Positions 1-7,754 of a DNA stretch of 20,874 nt are shown here, piece after piece (positions within the stretch are counted from its first letter, which is position 1; the number at the start of each line of letters is the position of its first letter). This DNA is from Acidimicrobiia bacterium (GTDB taxonomy: Bacteria; Actinomycetota; Acidimicrobiia; Acidimicrobiales; AC-14), in assembly GCA_019243595.1 (NCBI GenBank), contig JAFAUA010000365.1, forward strand, positions 1 through 20,874, in the 5' to 3' direction. Position numbers and translations under genes: made by a program. The notes beneath the pieces were generated by a model. It had not been told where the DNA came from. It saw only the letters and a list, made by a program, of their open reading frames with translations, and ran no database searches.

Positions 1-426
1 CAGAAGTCCCTCGACGAGGGCTTCAGCCGTCCGAACGCCCGCCGCACGCCCGACACCTTCGAAGTGGCGGCGACCGTGCCCGTGATCATCCACGACGACG
101 TCGAGCAGGCCGCCGACTTCATGCGCCCGACGCTCGCCCTCTACGTCGGCGGCATGGGCGCCCGCGGCCGGAACTTCCACTTCGACGTGTTCGCCCGCAT
201 GGGCTACGAGGCCGAGGCGACCAAGATCCAGGACCTCTACCTCGACGGCAAGAAGGACGAGGCGGCTGCGGCCGTGCCGACCTCGATGGTCGAGGACGTC
301 TACCTCGTCGGCCCCAAAGAAAAGATTCGCGACGACCTCGAGGCGTGGAAGGAATCGATCGTCACCACGATGATCGTCGCCGGCGATCCCCAGCTCCTGC
401 GCACGATGGCAGAACTGGTGCTCTGA
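1..426 (+). CDS. F420-dependent LLM-class oxidoreductase, C-terminal part
   Basis: The frame is open from the first base of the window and stops at TGA 424-426, so only the last 141 codons are visible and the start lies upstream. The segment FMRPTLALYVGGMGARGRNF, followed by the DLYLDGKKDEAAAAVP stretch and a late VGPKEKIRDDLEAW helix, is typical of the C-terminal part of actinobacterial luciferase-like (LLM) TIM-barrel oxidoreductases that use coenzyme F420. These cytosolic enzymes transfer hydride between reduced F420 and diverse substrates; this one's substrate cannot be read from the fragment. The family assignment rests on recognised sequence similarity. The cofactor is inferred from family membership, because the N-terminal F420 contacts lie outside the window. 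Confidence 0.85.
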   Translation, partial: QKSLDEGFSRPNARRTPDTFEVAATVPVIIHDDVEQAADFMRPTLALYVGGMGARGRNFHFDVFARMGYEAEATKIQDLYLDGKKDEAAAAVPTSMVEDVYLVGPKEKIRDDLEAWKESIVTTMIVAGDPQLLRTMAELVL

Positions 427-433
427 CGGGCAA

Positions 434-463
434 CCTTCCCGGCCCTTCGTGCGTCTGGGAAGG
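434..463. terminator. Inverted repeat between the oxidoreductase and the sigma factor gene
   Basis: CCTTCCC (434-440) and GGGAAGG (457-463) form a perfect 7-bp inverted repeat with a 16-nt loop, just after the oxidoreductase stop. No T-tract follows, so it is at best a weak terminator. Its right arm is also the purine-rich stretch directly before the GTG start of the sigma gene, so the hairpin could instead mask that ribosome binding region. Confidence 0.35.
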
Positions 464-465
464 GT

Positions 466-993
466 GTGGCCATCACCGCGCCGTCGTCCGCCGCCCCTGC
501 CGTGGCTACTGACGACCGCGACGAACGCATCCGAGGACTGTTCGACGAGCACTACGGCGGCCTCTGTCGGCTGGCGTACCTCATTGTTGGCGACGAAGCG
601 CAGGCGGAGGAGCTGGTGATGGACGCCTTCGTCCGTACCTTCGCCGGCTGGCGCCGCATCCGCGACCTGGACCGGGCCGACGCCTACCTCCGGCGCGCCG
701 TCGTCAATCTCTCGCGTAGCCGCGTCCGGCGGCGCCACATCGAAGAGCGCTCGCCGAGGTCGGATCCGATGACGACGTCGTTCTCGACAGACGTCGATGA
801 CGCGAGGGTCGTGCTGGACGCCGTCCGCGCGCTCCCGCACCGTCAGCGCGCCGCCGTCGTCCTCCGCTACTACCAGGACCTGCCCGAGGCGGAGATCGCC
901 GATGCCCTCGGCTGTTCGCTCGGCACGGTCAAGTCACAGCTCTCCAAGGCCCGCGCTTCGCTCGCGGACGCCCTGCAAGGAGTCGACCGATGA
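466..993 (+). CDS. ECF RNA polymerase sigma factor (SigE-like family)
   Basis: This 175-aa protein has the two domains of an extracytoplasmic-function sigma factor. Region 2 spans about residues 23-82 (LFDEHYGGLCRLAYLIVGD, then EELVMDAFVRTFAGW). Region 4 spans about 108-170 (LPHRQRAAVVLRYYQDLPEAEIADALGCS, then a GTVKSQLSKARASL recognition helix). It would direct RNA polymerase to a small set of promoters. The start is uncertain: GTG 466 has a GGGAAGGG motif only about one base upstream, which is too close, while an in-frame GTG at 502 has no clear ribosome binding site. The stop TGA 991-993 overlaps the ATG of the next gene (ATGA), so the two are translationally coupled. The next gene encodes a membrane protein, the usual place for a regulator of an ECF factor. 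Confidence 0.9.
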   Translation: MAITAPSSAAPAVATDDRDERIRGLFDEHYGGLCRLAYLIVGDEAQAEELVMDAFVRTFAGWRRIRDLDRADAYLRRAVVNLSRSRVRRRHIEERSPRSDPMTTSFSTDVDDARVVLDAVRALPHRQRAAVVLRYYQDLPEAEIADALGCSLGTVKSQLSKARASLADALQGVDR

Positions 994-1745
994 ACGATCC
1001 CCTGGACGACCGCATCTCCCACGCCCTGCGGGCCGAAGCGACGAGCACGCCGGACCCCGCCGCCGCCCACGCCGAGTTCCTCGTGCGCCGCCGTCGGCGC
1101 CAACGACAGCTGATGACCGGTGCCGCCGCCGCCGGCGCTGTCGTCGTGATCGCCGGGCTGCTCGCTTTCGCCCACCTCCGCCAGCCCGGGTCGACGGTCG
1201 CGGTCGCCGGCCATTCGTCGACGTCGATCGCCAACGACCAACCGGTCGCCGGCGTGCCCGGCGCCGACACCTCGACTTCAACGACGTCCGACGTCCCGCC
1301 GGGGCCGCCGGCGTCGACGATCAAGGGAAGCACGGCCACGGGCACGCCTACCGGCCCGACCCCAACCACACCTCCGAGAACGACCCCGACGACGGCGCCG
1401 GCGGTCGGACCCGGGCCCCCGTCCCCCGGCACCGTCGTCGTAAACGAAGCCGACAATGGGAAGAGCTACACGGTCGTCCGGGGCCAGCACCTCGAGGTCC
1501 AGCTCTCGAACGACAACGTGTGGACGGAGCCGGACACGTCGAACGCGGCTGTCGCCACGCGCACGAGCGGTTCGACGAACAGCGATGGCAGTGCCCAGGC
1601 CGTGTTCGTGGCCGCCGGCGACGGTCAGGCGATTGTCAGTGCCGACGGGCGCTCGCACCCGCTGCCCTGTGAGACGGCAATGCCGCGGTGCATGGTGCCC
1701 GACCACATCGTGCACTTCCAGGTGACGGTCAACGTCGTCGGCTGA
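990..1745 (+). CDS. Single-pass membrane protein, possible regulator of the ECF sigma factor
   Basis: The 251-aa product has a basic cytoplasmic segment (residues 1-41, ending in RRRRRQRQ), one transmembrane helix (about 42-64), a Thr/Pro/Ser-rich extracellular stalk (about 70-148) and a small C-terminal domain (about 148-251) containing GKSYTVVRGQHLEVQLSNDNVW and two cysteines (PCETAMPRC). The ATG overlaps the sigma factor stop by 4 bp and is preceded by CAAGGAG. The topology and coupling fit a sigma-regulating or signal-sensing membrane protein, but no zinc-binding anti-sigma motif (HxxxCxxC) is visible, so anti-sigma activity is inferred from position only. The C-terminal beta-rich domain loosely resembles chagasin-like inhibitor folds; this is a weak impression. 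Function is unknown. Confidence 0.75.
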   Translation: MNDPLDDRISHALRAEATSTPDPAAAHAEFLVRRRRRQRQLMTGAAAAGAVVVIAGLLAFAHLRQPGSTVAVAGHSSTSIANDQPVAGVPGADTSTSTTSDVPPGPPASTIKGSTATGTPTGPTPTTPPRTTPTTAPAVGPGPPSPGTVVVNEADNGKSYTVVRGQHLEVQLSNDNVWTEPDTSNAAVATRTSGSTNSDGSAQAVFVAAGDGQAIVSADGRSHPLPCETAMPRCMVPDHIVHFQVTVNVVG

Positions 1746-1770
1746 CCGCAGTCCCCGAGGAACGTCTCGG

Positions 1771-2637
1771 CTATGCGCTCTTCTTCGCTCGCGATCGGCT
1801 CGACGTCGACTTCTTCTTCGTCGACTGCTTGGCCCGCGGTGACGTCTTCTTCGAACCCTTGGCTTGCTTGAGGCTCGCCTCGAGCGCGGCCATCAGATCC
1901 AGTACCTCGCCACCCTCGCTCTCCTCGGGCTCCTCGACGACGATCTCCTTGCCCTCCGCCTTCTTCTTGAGGAGCTTGAGCACCTCCTGGCGGTAGGTGT
2001 CGTGGTAGCGGGACGGGTCCCACTCCGAGGTCAGCGAGTCGATGATCTGGGCGGCCATGTCGACCTCGCGCTTGGAGACCGAAGCGTCCTTGCCCGACGC
2101 GCCGTTCTGGACCTCCTTCGTCGACACGACCTCGTCGGCGAACAGCATCGTCGACAGCGCCAACACACCGTCCAAGGGCCGGATGGCGGCCAGGTACTGC
2201 TTGGTGCGGAGCACGACCTTGCCGATGGCGACCTTGTCCTGCTTCTCCATGGCCTCGAGCAGGAGGTTGTAGGGCTTGGCGGCCGCCTTGCCGTCAGGCG
2301 CCAGGTAGTAGGTGGTCTCGTAGTAGATCGGGTCGATCTCCTCGAGCGCCACGAAGTCCGAGATCTCGACGGTCTTGGTGGCTTCCGGCTTGTACTCCGC
2401 CAGCTCGTCAGGGTCCACCATCACCCACTGGCCCTTCTTGACCTCATAGCCCTTGACGATGTCGCCGTAGTCGACTTCCTTGCCGGTCTTCTCCGAGACG
2501 CGCTTGTACTTGATGTGGTTGCCGTTCTTGTCGAACTGGCTGAAGTGGATGTCCTGCTGATGGACAGCGGAGTACAGCTTCACGGGCACGTTCACGAGCC
2601 CGAAGCTGATCGAGCCTGACCAGATCGCGCGAGCCAT
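1771..2637 (-). CDS. ku: Bacterial Ku, non-homologous end-joining protein
   Basis: The 288-aa protein begins MARAIWSGSISFGLVNVPVK, the hallmark N-terminus of bacterial Ku. It continues with the core beta-barrel and bridge segments (KVVLRTKQYLAAIRPLDGVLALSTMLF, then EVDMAAQIIDSLTSEWDPSRYHDTYR). Length is normal for the family. Ku homodimers ring the ends of broken DNA and recruit ligase LigD. The C-terminal 35 residues or so are rich in Lys and Ser, as in actinobacterial Ku tails that aid DNA binding. The ATG at 2635-2637 lies 9 bp after the TAA of the upstream membrane hydrolase, so Ku is the last gene of a minus-strand cluster. No ligD or other NHEJ gene is in the window. The gene converges with the plus-strand membrane protein, leaving a 25-bp gap without an obvious terminator hairpin. 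Confidence 0.97.
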   Translation of the reverse strand: MARAIWSGSISFGLVNVPVKLYSAVHQQDIHFSQFDKNGNHIKYKRVSEKTGKEVDYGDIVKGYEVKKGQWVMVDPDELAEYKPEATKTVEISDFVALEEIDPIYYETTYYLAPDGKAAAKPYNLLLEAMEKQDKVAIGKVVLRTKQYLAAIRPLDGVLALSTMLFADEVVSTKEVQNGASGKDASVSKREVDMAAQIIDSLTSEWDPSRYHDTYRQEVLKLLKKKAEGKEIVVEEPEESEGGEVLDLMAALEASLKQAKGSKKTSPRAKQSTKKKSTSSRSRAKKSA

Positions 2638-2646
2638 ACGCCGTAT

Positions 2647-4329
2647 TTACCCAGGCGTAGGAGCGTCCACCCACTGCTGCAACGTCGCAGCCATCGATGC
2701 GCAACTCGGCGTGTCACCACTCGGATGGCCCCACGCCGGATTGAGGCTGAGGGGCAGCGGCGGCACCTGCCAGGCCGACGACGACACGCGGACGACGCGC
2801 TCGACCGACGACCAGATGTCATAGGAGGGCAGCTTGTGGCCGTCGAGACGGAGGGCGATCGTCTTGTGCACGGCGCCGCTGCTGAGCAGGCCGCCGTGGA
2901 AGGCGGGCACGACGGAGGCCGGAATCCCGACCGCCGTCGGATGCGGCGAGGCCACGGCGTCGGCAAGCGGGAACAGCGCCAGCTGCTCGACGCCGGGCAA
3001 CGGACACGTGAGCAGGTCGCGCACCGCGGGCGCGTTGTCGGCGATCGACCGAAGCAGCGGTGTGTCGGGCGTCAGGTCGATCGGCGAGATCACCTTCAGG
3101 CCTGCGGTCAGGCCCTTCAACTCCACGCCGGCCGCGACGCCCCATCCCTCGTGGCCGTTCGGCGGGTAATAGACGCGGGCCGGTCGCACGAGGGGGCTGA
3201 GCATGACCAGCTCGTCGACGGGTGCGGTCGGCGTGGCCGCCAGGTATGTCTTGGCCACCAACGATCCCTCGCTCTCGGCCACGATGCTGACCGTCCGCCC
3301 GGTCTGTTGGTGAAAGGCGTTGACCTGAGCACCCATGGCGCGAACCAGGTCGACCAGCGAGCGGTGGGTGTCGTTCTCCTCGTACCAGAGCGGCAGGCCG
3401 TCGGCGCCGACGCCGCGATAGGAGAATCGGCGTTCGTCGAACGCGCCCGGGAGGCGCCGGGTCTCGTCACCGCTCCAATGGGTGCCGAAGCCGGAGACGA
3501 TCAGCACCGGCTTCCCGCTCTCGGGCCTGCGAACGCTCACGGCGTGGGCGGCATGGTTGAGCTGGGCGCGGCTGGTGACGGTCTCGAATCCGATCGCCGC
3601 GCCGCCGACCACGACGACGACCACCGCAACCAGCCCCGCCGGTGCAGGGATGAAGCGGGGCGTTGGCCGCCCGGCCACCGCGTGCACGATGCCGAACCAC
3701 GCCCACGCGTTGAACAGGCCGGCCACGGCTGCGATGGGCAGGCGGAACAGCGGAGGGGTCACCGAAAGGAGCGCGCCGTCGACGCTGAGCACGAGGAATG
3801 ACAGCCCCACCCAGCCGACCGTGCGGAGCGGCGGCATGTGACGCCACCAGCCGCGCTCGATTGCGCCGTGGTGTACGAGCGCCATCACCGCCAACGCACC
3901 GGGGAGGGCGACGAAGAACAACCACGAGATCGAGACGACGGCCATCCCGAACAGCAGTGCCACCCACGGCGACAGCAGCAGGGCTGCCACCACGACGAAT
4001 CCCGCGCTGCCGGTCACGGTGCGCCGCAACGGTGGCAACTTCTCGCCCTCGGGCCACGCGGCGCGCACCATCAGCGTCGTCACCAACGTGCGAAACACCA
4101 CGAATGCGGCGGCTTCGAGCACGAGACCGATCCACGAGCGGTGGTACACGAGCAGCCAACGAAGGTCGTGGAAGACATCGAAGGGAGCCGGCGCCGACGC
4201 CTGCGGCGCAATGCCCAACGCCGACTCCATGCCGACCAGCCACAGGATCAGCGTCTCCACCACGGGGAGGGCGACGGCGATGGCGATCAGGCGCCGCCGC
4301 ACCAGGAACCGTGGCGGCGAGAGGCTCAC
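2647..4329 (-). CDS. Membrane-anchored alpha/beta-hydrolase-like protein
   Basis: From GTG 4329 the protein is 560 aa. Residues 14-250 hold about six or seven hydrophobic segments. A soluble domain from about 270 begins KPVLIVSGFGTHWSG, a typical first strand of an alpha/beta hydrolase with an oxyanion-hole region. A nucleophile elbow AESEGS follows (Ser at about 353), in which Ala replaces the first Gly of GxSxG. The His in AFHGGLLSSG (about 478) is a candidate catalytic base. A membrane-bound lipase or esterase role is inferred; the substrate is unknown. GTG 4329 was chosen because it overlaps the upstream stop (GTGA); an in-frame GTG at 4344 would add five residues. The gene sits between the DUF2505 and Ku genes in one minus-strand cluster. 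Confidence 0.7.
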   Translation of the reverse strand: MSLSPPRFLVRRRLIAIAVALPVVETLILWLVGMESALGIAPQASAPAPFDVFHDLRWLLVYHRSWIGLVLEAAAFVVFRTLVTTLMVRAAWPEGEKLPPLRRTVTGSAGFVVVAALLLSPWVALLFGMAVVSISWLFFVALPGALAVMALVHHGAIERGWWRHMPPLRTVGWVGLSFLVLSVDGALLSVTPPLFRLPIAAVAGLFNAWAWFGIVHAVAGRPTPRFIPAPAGLVAVVVVVVGGAAIGFETVTSRAQLNHAAHAVSVRRPESGKPVLIVSGFGTHWSGDETRRLPGAFDERRFSYRGVGADGLPLWYEENDTHRSLVDLVRAMGAQVNAFHQQTGRTVSIVAESEGSLVAKTYLAATPTAPVDELVMLSPLVRPARVYYPPNGHEGWGVAAGVELKGLTAGLKVISPIDLTPDTPLLRSIADNAPAVRDLLTCPLPGVEQLALFPLADAVASPHPTAVGIPASVVPAFHGGLLSSGAVHKTIALRLDGHKLPSYDIWSSVERVVRVSSSAWQVPPLPLSLNPAWGHPSGDTPSCASMAATLQQWVDAPTPG

Positions 4330-4820
4330 GTCGCTTTCACCCACTCCTCGACGACGCGCGCCTCCTCGGCGATGTGCTCCTTGAGACCGAGGACGATTCC
4401 TCGTTCAGCCAGCCGGCCCACCACCGGATAGTTGACCCGAAGCTCACCCTCCATGTGCTGCATAGTCGCGTCCGGAGCGGTGGCGGCCAGCGTGTAGGAG
4501 CCGAGGCACTCGAGGCGGTTTGCGTAATGGTCGGGCAACATCCGGAACGTCGTCGCTGCCGTCTTCTGATCGACCGTCGACTCCACAATCCACGTGAGCT
4601 TGGCGGGGTCGAGAACTCGCCGGGCGGGCGCGGCAAGGTCGCCCGTGAACGCGTACCGCACCCGAAGAACGACCTTGGAGTCGCGCTCGGTGCGCTCGAG
4701 GATCTCGGGGTCGCCGATGTTGGGCATCGCCCCGAGGGCCTCGTAGAAGGCGGGGTCGACGAAGGCCTTTGCGACGCTGTCCAGCGGTGCTGCGATCGGC
4801 TGGTCGACGGTGAAGTGCAT
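4326..4820 (-). CDS. DUF2505 (START/SRPBCC-like) protein
   Basis: This 164-aa protein starts MHFTVDQPIAAPLDSVAKAF and ends with EEARVVEEWVKAT. It matches the actinobacterial DUF2505 family of the SRPBCC/START-like superfamily, whose members form a cavity for hydrophobic ligands. The N-terminal pattern (a strand, then a helix beginning PLDSVAKAFVDPAFYEAL) and the late helix LAERGIVLGLKEHIAEEARVV support the fold. The biochemical function of DUF2505 is not established. The ATG overlaps the upstream fusion-gene stop by one base (TGATG) and its own TGA overlaps the hydrolase GTG, so three genes are coupled. The frame stays open upstream of 4820, but that part is antisense-style shadow of the fusion gene and was excluded. 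A lipid-related role is inferred from the two membrane neighbours. Confidence 0.88.
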   Translation of the reverse strand: MHFTVDQPIAAPLDSVAKAFVDPAFYEALGAMPNIGDPEILERTERDSKVVLRVRYAFTGDLAAPARRVLDPAKLTWIVESTVDQKTAATTFRMLPDHYANRLECLGSYTLAATAPDATMQHMEGELRVNYPVVGRLAERGIVLGLKEHIAEEARVVEEWVKAT

Positions 4821-7222
4821 CAGGCCCACTGGTTCCGGCGGACCACCCGGAACGCGAAGAAGCCCGGCAATGTCGGCAACCAGAACGTGACGAGTCGGAA
4901 ACTGAGCACGCCCGCGACCGCAGGGCCGGCGGCCACACCAACGCCGGTGAGTCCGGCCACGAGCGCCGCCTCCACGGCACCGAGCGCTCCGGGCGTCGGG
5001 CTGACTGACGCGACTGCCGATCCGCCGAGATAGACGACGATGACCTTGAGCAGATCGGCGTTGGCGTGGAAGGCCGCCAGACAGGCGGCGAGGGCCAATG
5101 CGTTCCCGAGGGTGACGCCGATGTTGCCGCTGAACAGCTGGACGGCCTGCACCGGCTTGCGCAGAACGTGCACCAGGTCCGACGCCGCCCGCCGGGCGGG
5201 GCCGGCGATGCGCCGCCGTAGCGGCGACAGCAAGACGATCCCTGCGATTGCGAACCCGACGGTGACGGCCACGAGGACGCCCCACCCGCGCGGTAGCGGT
5301 GTGCCACCGATCCCCGACTGGCCCAGCGCGGCAATGGCGATGGCCACCCCCAGGGCGTGGACGACGGCGCCTGCCAGCGCGTTAAGTCCGATCGCCGAGA
5401 GCGATGCGGTACGCGACAGGCCCGACTTCTCGAGGTGGCGTTCGTTGAGGCCCAGGCCGCCCGTACCCGCCGGCGTCACCCGGTTCACGAACGAGCAGGC
5501 CACCTGCACGATCGTCATCGGGTACAGCGGCAGCCGCTTCGCGACCGCCCCGCGCTGCGCAAGTCCCGCGGCGACGAACGTGGCGGCAGCCGCAGCTGCG
5601 GCGGCCAGCATCCACGCCCAGTGGGCGCTGGTGACGGCGTCGACGGTCTGACTGAACTCCCCGACCTGGGGAAGCAGCAGCTGGACGGCGAAGCCAAAGG
5701 CAGCCAGGGCGATGAGCGTGCGCGGCCGCACGCGCGTGATCTGGGCGAGCGGCTCGTGTTCGATGTCGAGCCGGTCGGCGACTCGGTTACGGAGCTCGGC
5801 AATCACGCCCTGGCGTCCGGGGAGCTCCGACAACGTGCGGCCCGAGATGGCGAGCGGCTGCAGCATCGGCATGGCCGCCAGCACCTCGTCGGAGCCGAGC
5901 GCCTCGATCGCACTGTCCGCGGCCCGCTGAGGACCCACCACAGCGGTGAGCGACACGAGAAGCTCGCACACGTCGCGATGGAGACGGCGCGGCGAGCTCG
6001 CCGCCTCGGCCAGGTTGAAGTCGAGCAGCCACGGCTCACCGGCCTCATCGACGAGGACGTTGTGGCGACGCAAGTCGCGGTGCGCGATGCGCGCCGCGTG
6101 GAGGCACGCGACCTGCTCCCACACCCGCTCGAGGACCTTGTCGTCGATGCTCTCGACCGGAATGTCGTCAAGCGTGTGACCGCGCACGCGCTCCTCGACG
6201 AGGAACACTTCGCCCCGCCGGCCGCGCGCCGCCAGACGGATATGTGGCACTCGCACGCCGGCCTGAGCGGCGGTGATTGCCAGCAACGCTTCGTGCTCGG
6301 CCGAACGTTTACGCGAGACGAACGCGAGCTCGTCCTGCACGCCACGGAAGGCGACAAATCGCCACACGCGCATCAAGAGGTCGGCGCTGCGTTCCTCGCT
6401 GCCCAGCACCTTGACGAAGAGCTCCTCGCCGGCGTCGGTCTTCGCCAGGAACCGCGCGTAGCTCCGGCCGCCCATGCCCGAGGGGACGAGGCTCACGACC
6501 TCGATGCCGGCGTCAGCCAGGGCGTCGTGCACCTGGGCCCGGGACGGGTGACCGCTCGGCGCCCCGAGCACAAGGTTCAGCGCCGCGCCGACGCCCCAGC
6601 CCACGGCCACCCCGGCGACAACGTCGAGCGGCAGGTCGAGCCCGGCGTACATGCGCGCCAGCGCCACACCGACCACCAACCCCCAGGCGGTACGCCCAAC
6701 CGGCCGGCGCACATGCGGTCCGGCCGCGGTCGCCAGCGCCGCACTCACCGCCAGAGCGGCTGAGGGGAAACCCGTCCCCAGCGTCACGCGGTCGCTGACG
6801 ACCAACTGCGCGACGTGGTGGAACTGGAGGATGTGGGCCGCAGGCCCCGGCCGAGCGATCACGTGCTGCAAGAGCCGCGCTACGCCGTACCCCGCGCCGC
6901 CGGCGACAACGAGTTCGATCGCCAGACGCCAACGGCGCTGGAAGAGGGCGGCGATCGCCACACCGCCAATAGCGACCGGCGAGCCGATCACGAGCATCGG
7001 CAGCGCGATGCCGGTGAAGATTCGGGGCAGGTCGTTGAACAGGCGGAAGGCGTCGGCCTCCGAAGCGCTGACGTTGCCCGACCGCGCGAACAGCGCCATC
7101 AGGGCGAGCAGCGCCAGTGCTACGACCAGACGCACGAGATCGCCAGGGTGCCGGCGCCCTGCCGCTACGCGGCGGGCGCCTGTGCTCTGCTTATCGTTCA
7201 CTCGCCCTACGGGCTCGTTCAC
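4820..7222 (-). CDS. PAP2-like / kinase-like / flippase-like three-domain membrane protein
   Basis: The 800-aa product joins three recognisable parts. Residues about 30-220 are a PAP2-type membrane domain (RP at 124-125, GFPSAALAVS at 151-160, R190 and D200), but both catalytic histidines are replaced: PSGH reads PSAA, and the His of SRx5Hx3D is Asp196. Residues about 245-480 are a RIO/APH-like kinase domain with FVKVLG (Lys271), HRDLRRHN (381-388) and DFN (401-403) in place of DFG. Residues about 500-795 are a multi-pass UPF0104/LPG-synthase-TM flippase-like domain with VNRVTPAGTGG and SPTPGALGAVEAAL. Such proteins are thought to act on envelope lipids or polyprenyl carriers; the substrate is unknown. 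The start is GTG 7222, with an in-frame GTG at 7201 as the alternative. It is the first gene of the minus-strand cluster. Confidence 0.85.
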   Translation of the reverse strand: MNEPVGRVNDKQSTGARRVAAGRRHPGDLVRLVVALALLALMALFARSGNVSASEADAFRLFNDLPRIFTGIALPMLVIGSPVAIGGVAIAALFQRRWRLAIELVVAGGAGYGVARLLQHVIARPGPAAHILQFHHVAQLVVSDRVTLGTGFPSAALAVSAALATAAGPHVRRPVGRTAWGLVVGVALARMYAGLDLPLDVVAGVAVGWGVGAALNLVLGAPSGHPSRAQVHDALADAGIEVVSLVPSGMGGRSYARFLAKTDAGEELFVKVLGSEERSADLLMRVWRFVAFRGVQDELAFVSRKRSAEHEALLAITAAQAGVRVPHIRLAARGRRGEVFLVEERVRGHTLDDIPVESIDDKVLERVWEQVACLHAARIAHRDLRRHNVLVDEAGEPWLLDFNLAEAASSPRRLHRDVCELLVSLTAVVGPQRAADSAIEALGSDEVLAAMPMLQPLAISGRTLSELPGRQGVIAELRNRVADRLDIEHEPLAQITRVRPRTLIALAAFGFAVQLLLPQVGEFSQTVDAVTSAHWAWMLAAAAAAAATFVAAGLAQRGAVAKRLPLYPMTIVQVACSFVNRVTPAGTGGLGLNERHLEKSGLSRTASLSAIGLNALAGAVVHALGVAIAIAALGQSGIGGTPLPRGWGVLVAVTVGFAIAGIVLLSPLRRRIAGPARRAASDLVHVLRKPVQAVQLFSGNIGVTLGNALALAACLAAFHANADLLKVIVVYLGGSAVASVSPTPGALGAVEAALVAGLTGVGVAAGPAVAGVLSFRLVTFWLPTLPGFFAFRVVRRNQWA

Positions 7223-7255
7223 GGAATGAGGGTAGTGAGCGGTTCGCGCCTCGCG

Positions 7256-7636
7256 TTAGGCGCTGGCCAACGAGCCGACCAGATTCACGACGCGCCGCAG
7301 GTCAGGTTTGCGCACGTAGGTCGCGCCCAGGTCCACGGCCCGGTCGGTCATGGGTCCGACCGGCAAGGCGGACAGAGCGACGACGACCGTCCCCGGCGAC
7401 GCGTCGCGGATCAGCGGCAGGGCGGACACGCCGTCCAGGCCCGGCATGCGCAGGTCGAGGACGACCGCGTCCGGATGAAGTTCAGCCGCCAGGCGAACGG
7501 CCTCGGCGCCATCGGCCGCTTCGCCGACGACTTCGGCACGCCCGTCGGCCTCCAAGAGCAGCCGCATCACGAGGCGGATGTCGGGGAGGTCGTCGACCAG
7601 AAGGACGCGCACTCTCCCGCGGCTCTTGCCTCCCAT
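7256..7636 (-). CDS. Stand-alone response regulator receiver protein
   Basis: The 126-aa protein is a single receiver (REC) domain: acidic pair Asp15-Asp16 in VLLVDDLPD, phospho-acceptor Asp61 in VVLDLRMPG, switch Ser89 in VVALSA, and conserved Lys110 in YVRKPD. There is no output domain, so it probably works by protein contact or phosphotransfer. The ATG at 7634-7636 has an AGGA about 7 bases upstream. It is transcribed away from the binding-protein gene at 7755, and a palindrome lies in the shared intergenic region, 35 bp from its start. No histidine kinase is adjacent; the only one in the window ends about 10.3 kb away. It begins 33 bp upstream of the fusion-gene start and could be co-transcribed with that cluster. 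Confidence 0.92.
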   Translation of the reverse strand: MGGKSRGRVRVLLVDDLPDIRLVMRLLLEADGRAEVVGEAADGAEAVRLAAELHPDAVVLDLRMPGLDGVSALPLIRDASPGTVVVALSALPVGPMTDRAVDLGATYVRKPDLRRVVNLVGSLASA

Positions 7637-7670
7637 GGAGCAATCCTGGGGGCCCGGCCGGGGCCGCGCT

Positions 7671-7688
7671 ATGGCCCGTTGGGGCCAT
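7671..7688. promoter_or_regulatory. 18-bp palindrome, candidate operator (site 1)
   Basis: ATGGCCC (7671-7677), a 4-bp centre GTTG, and GGGCCAT (7682-7688) form a perfect inverted repeat followed by TTTC. It lies between the divergent receiver and binding-protein genes, 35 bp from the former start and 66 bp from the latter. A near-identical site occurs at 17936-17953, which argues for a protein-binding site over a chance hairpin. Confidence 0.5.
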
Positions 7689-7718
7689 TTTCAATCGCGC
7701 ATGTCAACGCTGTAGCCG

Positions 7719-7735
7719 TTGCGGGCACGCCGCAA
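7719..7735 (+). other. Small hairpin upstream of the binding-protein gene
   Basis: TTGCGG (7719-7724) and CCGCAA (7730-7735) can pair around a 5-nt loop, ending 19 bases before the GTG start at 7755. An alternative CGGG/CCCG pairing (7723-7726 with 7737-7740) overlaps it. No clear Shine-Dalgarno sequence precedes the start, so the leader structure may matter. The pairing is short and could be chance in G+C-rich DNA. Confidence 0.25.
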
Positions 7736-7754
7736 ACCCGTCCAAACTCAGGCC

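Noticed and set aside
2725..5033. Long plus-strand open frames opposite the hydrolase, DUF2505 and fusion genes
   Set aside because: Their translations are rich in Arg, His, Gly and Asp without domain signals, while the minus-strand frames have coherent families and coupled starts and stops.
4821..5285. Upstream extension of the DUF2505 frame by 155 codons
   Set aside because: The extension is Arg-rich and lies inside the flippase domain of the fusion gene. The family N-terminus begins exactly at ATG 4820, which overlaps the upstream stop.
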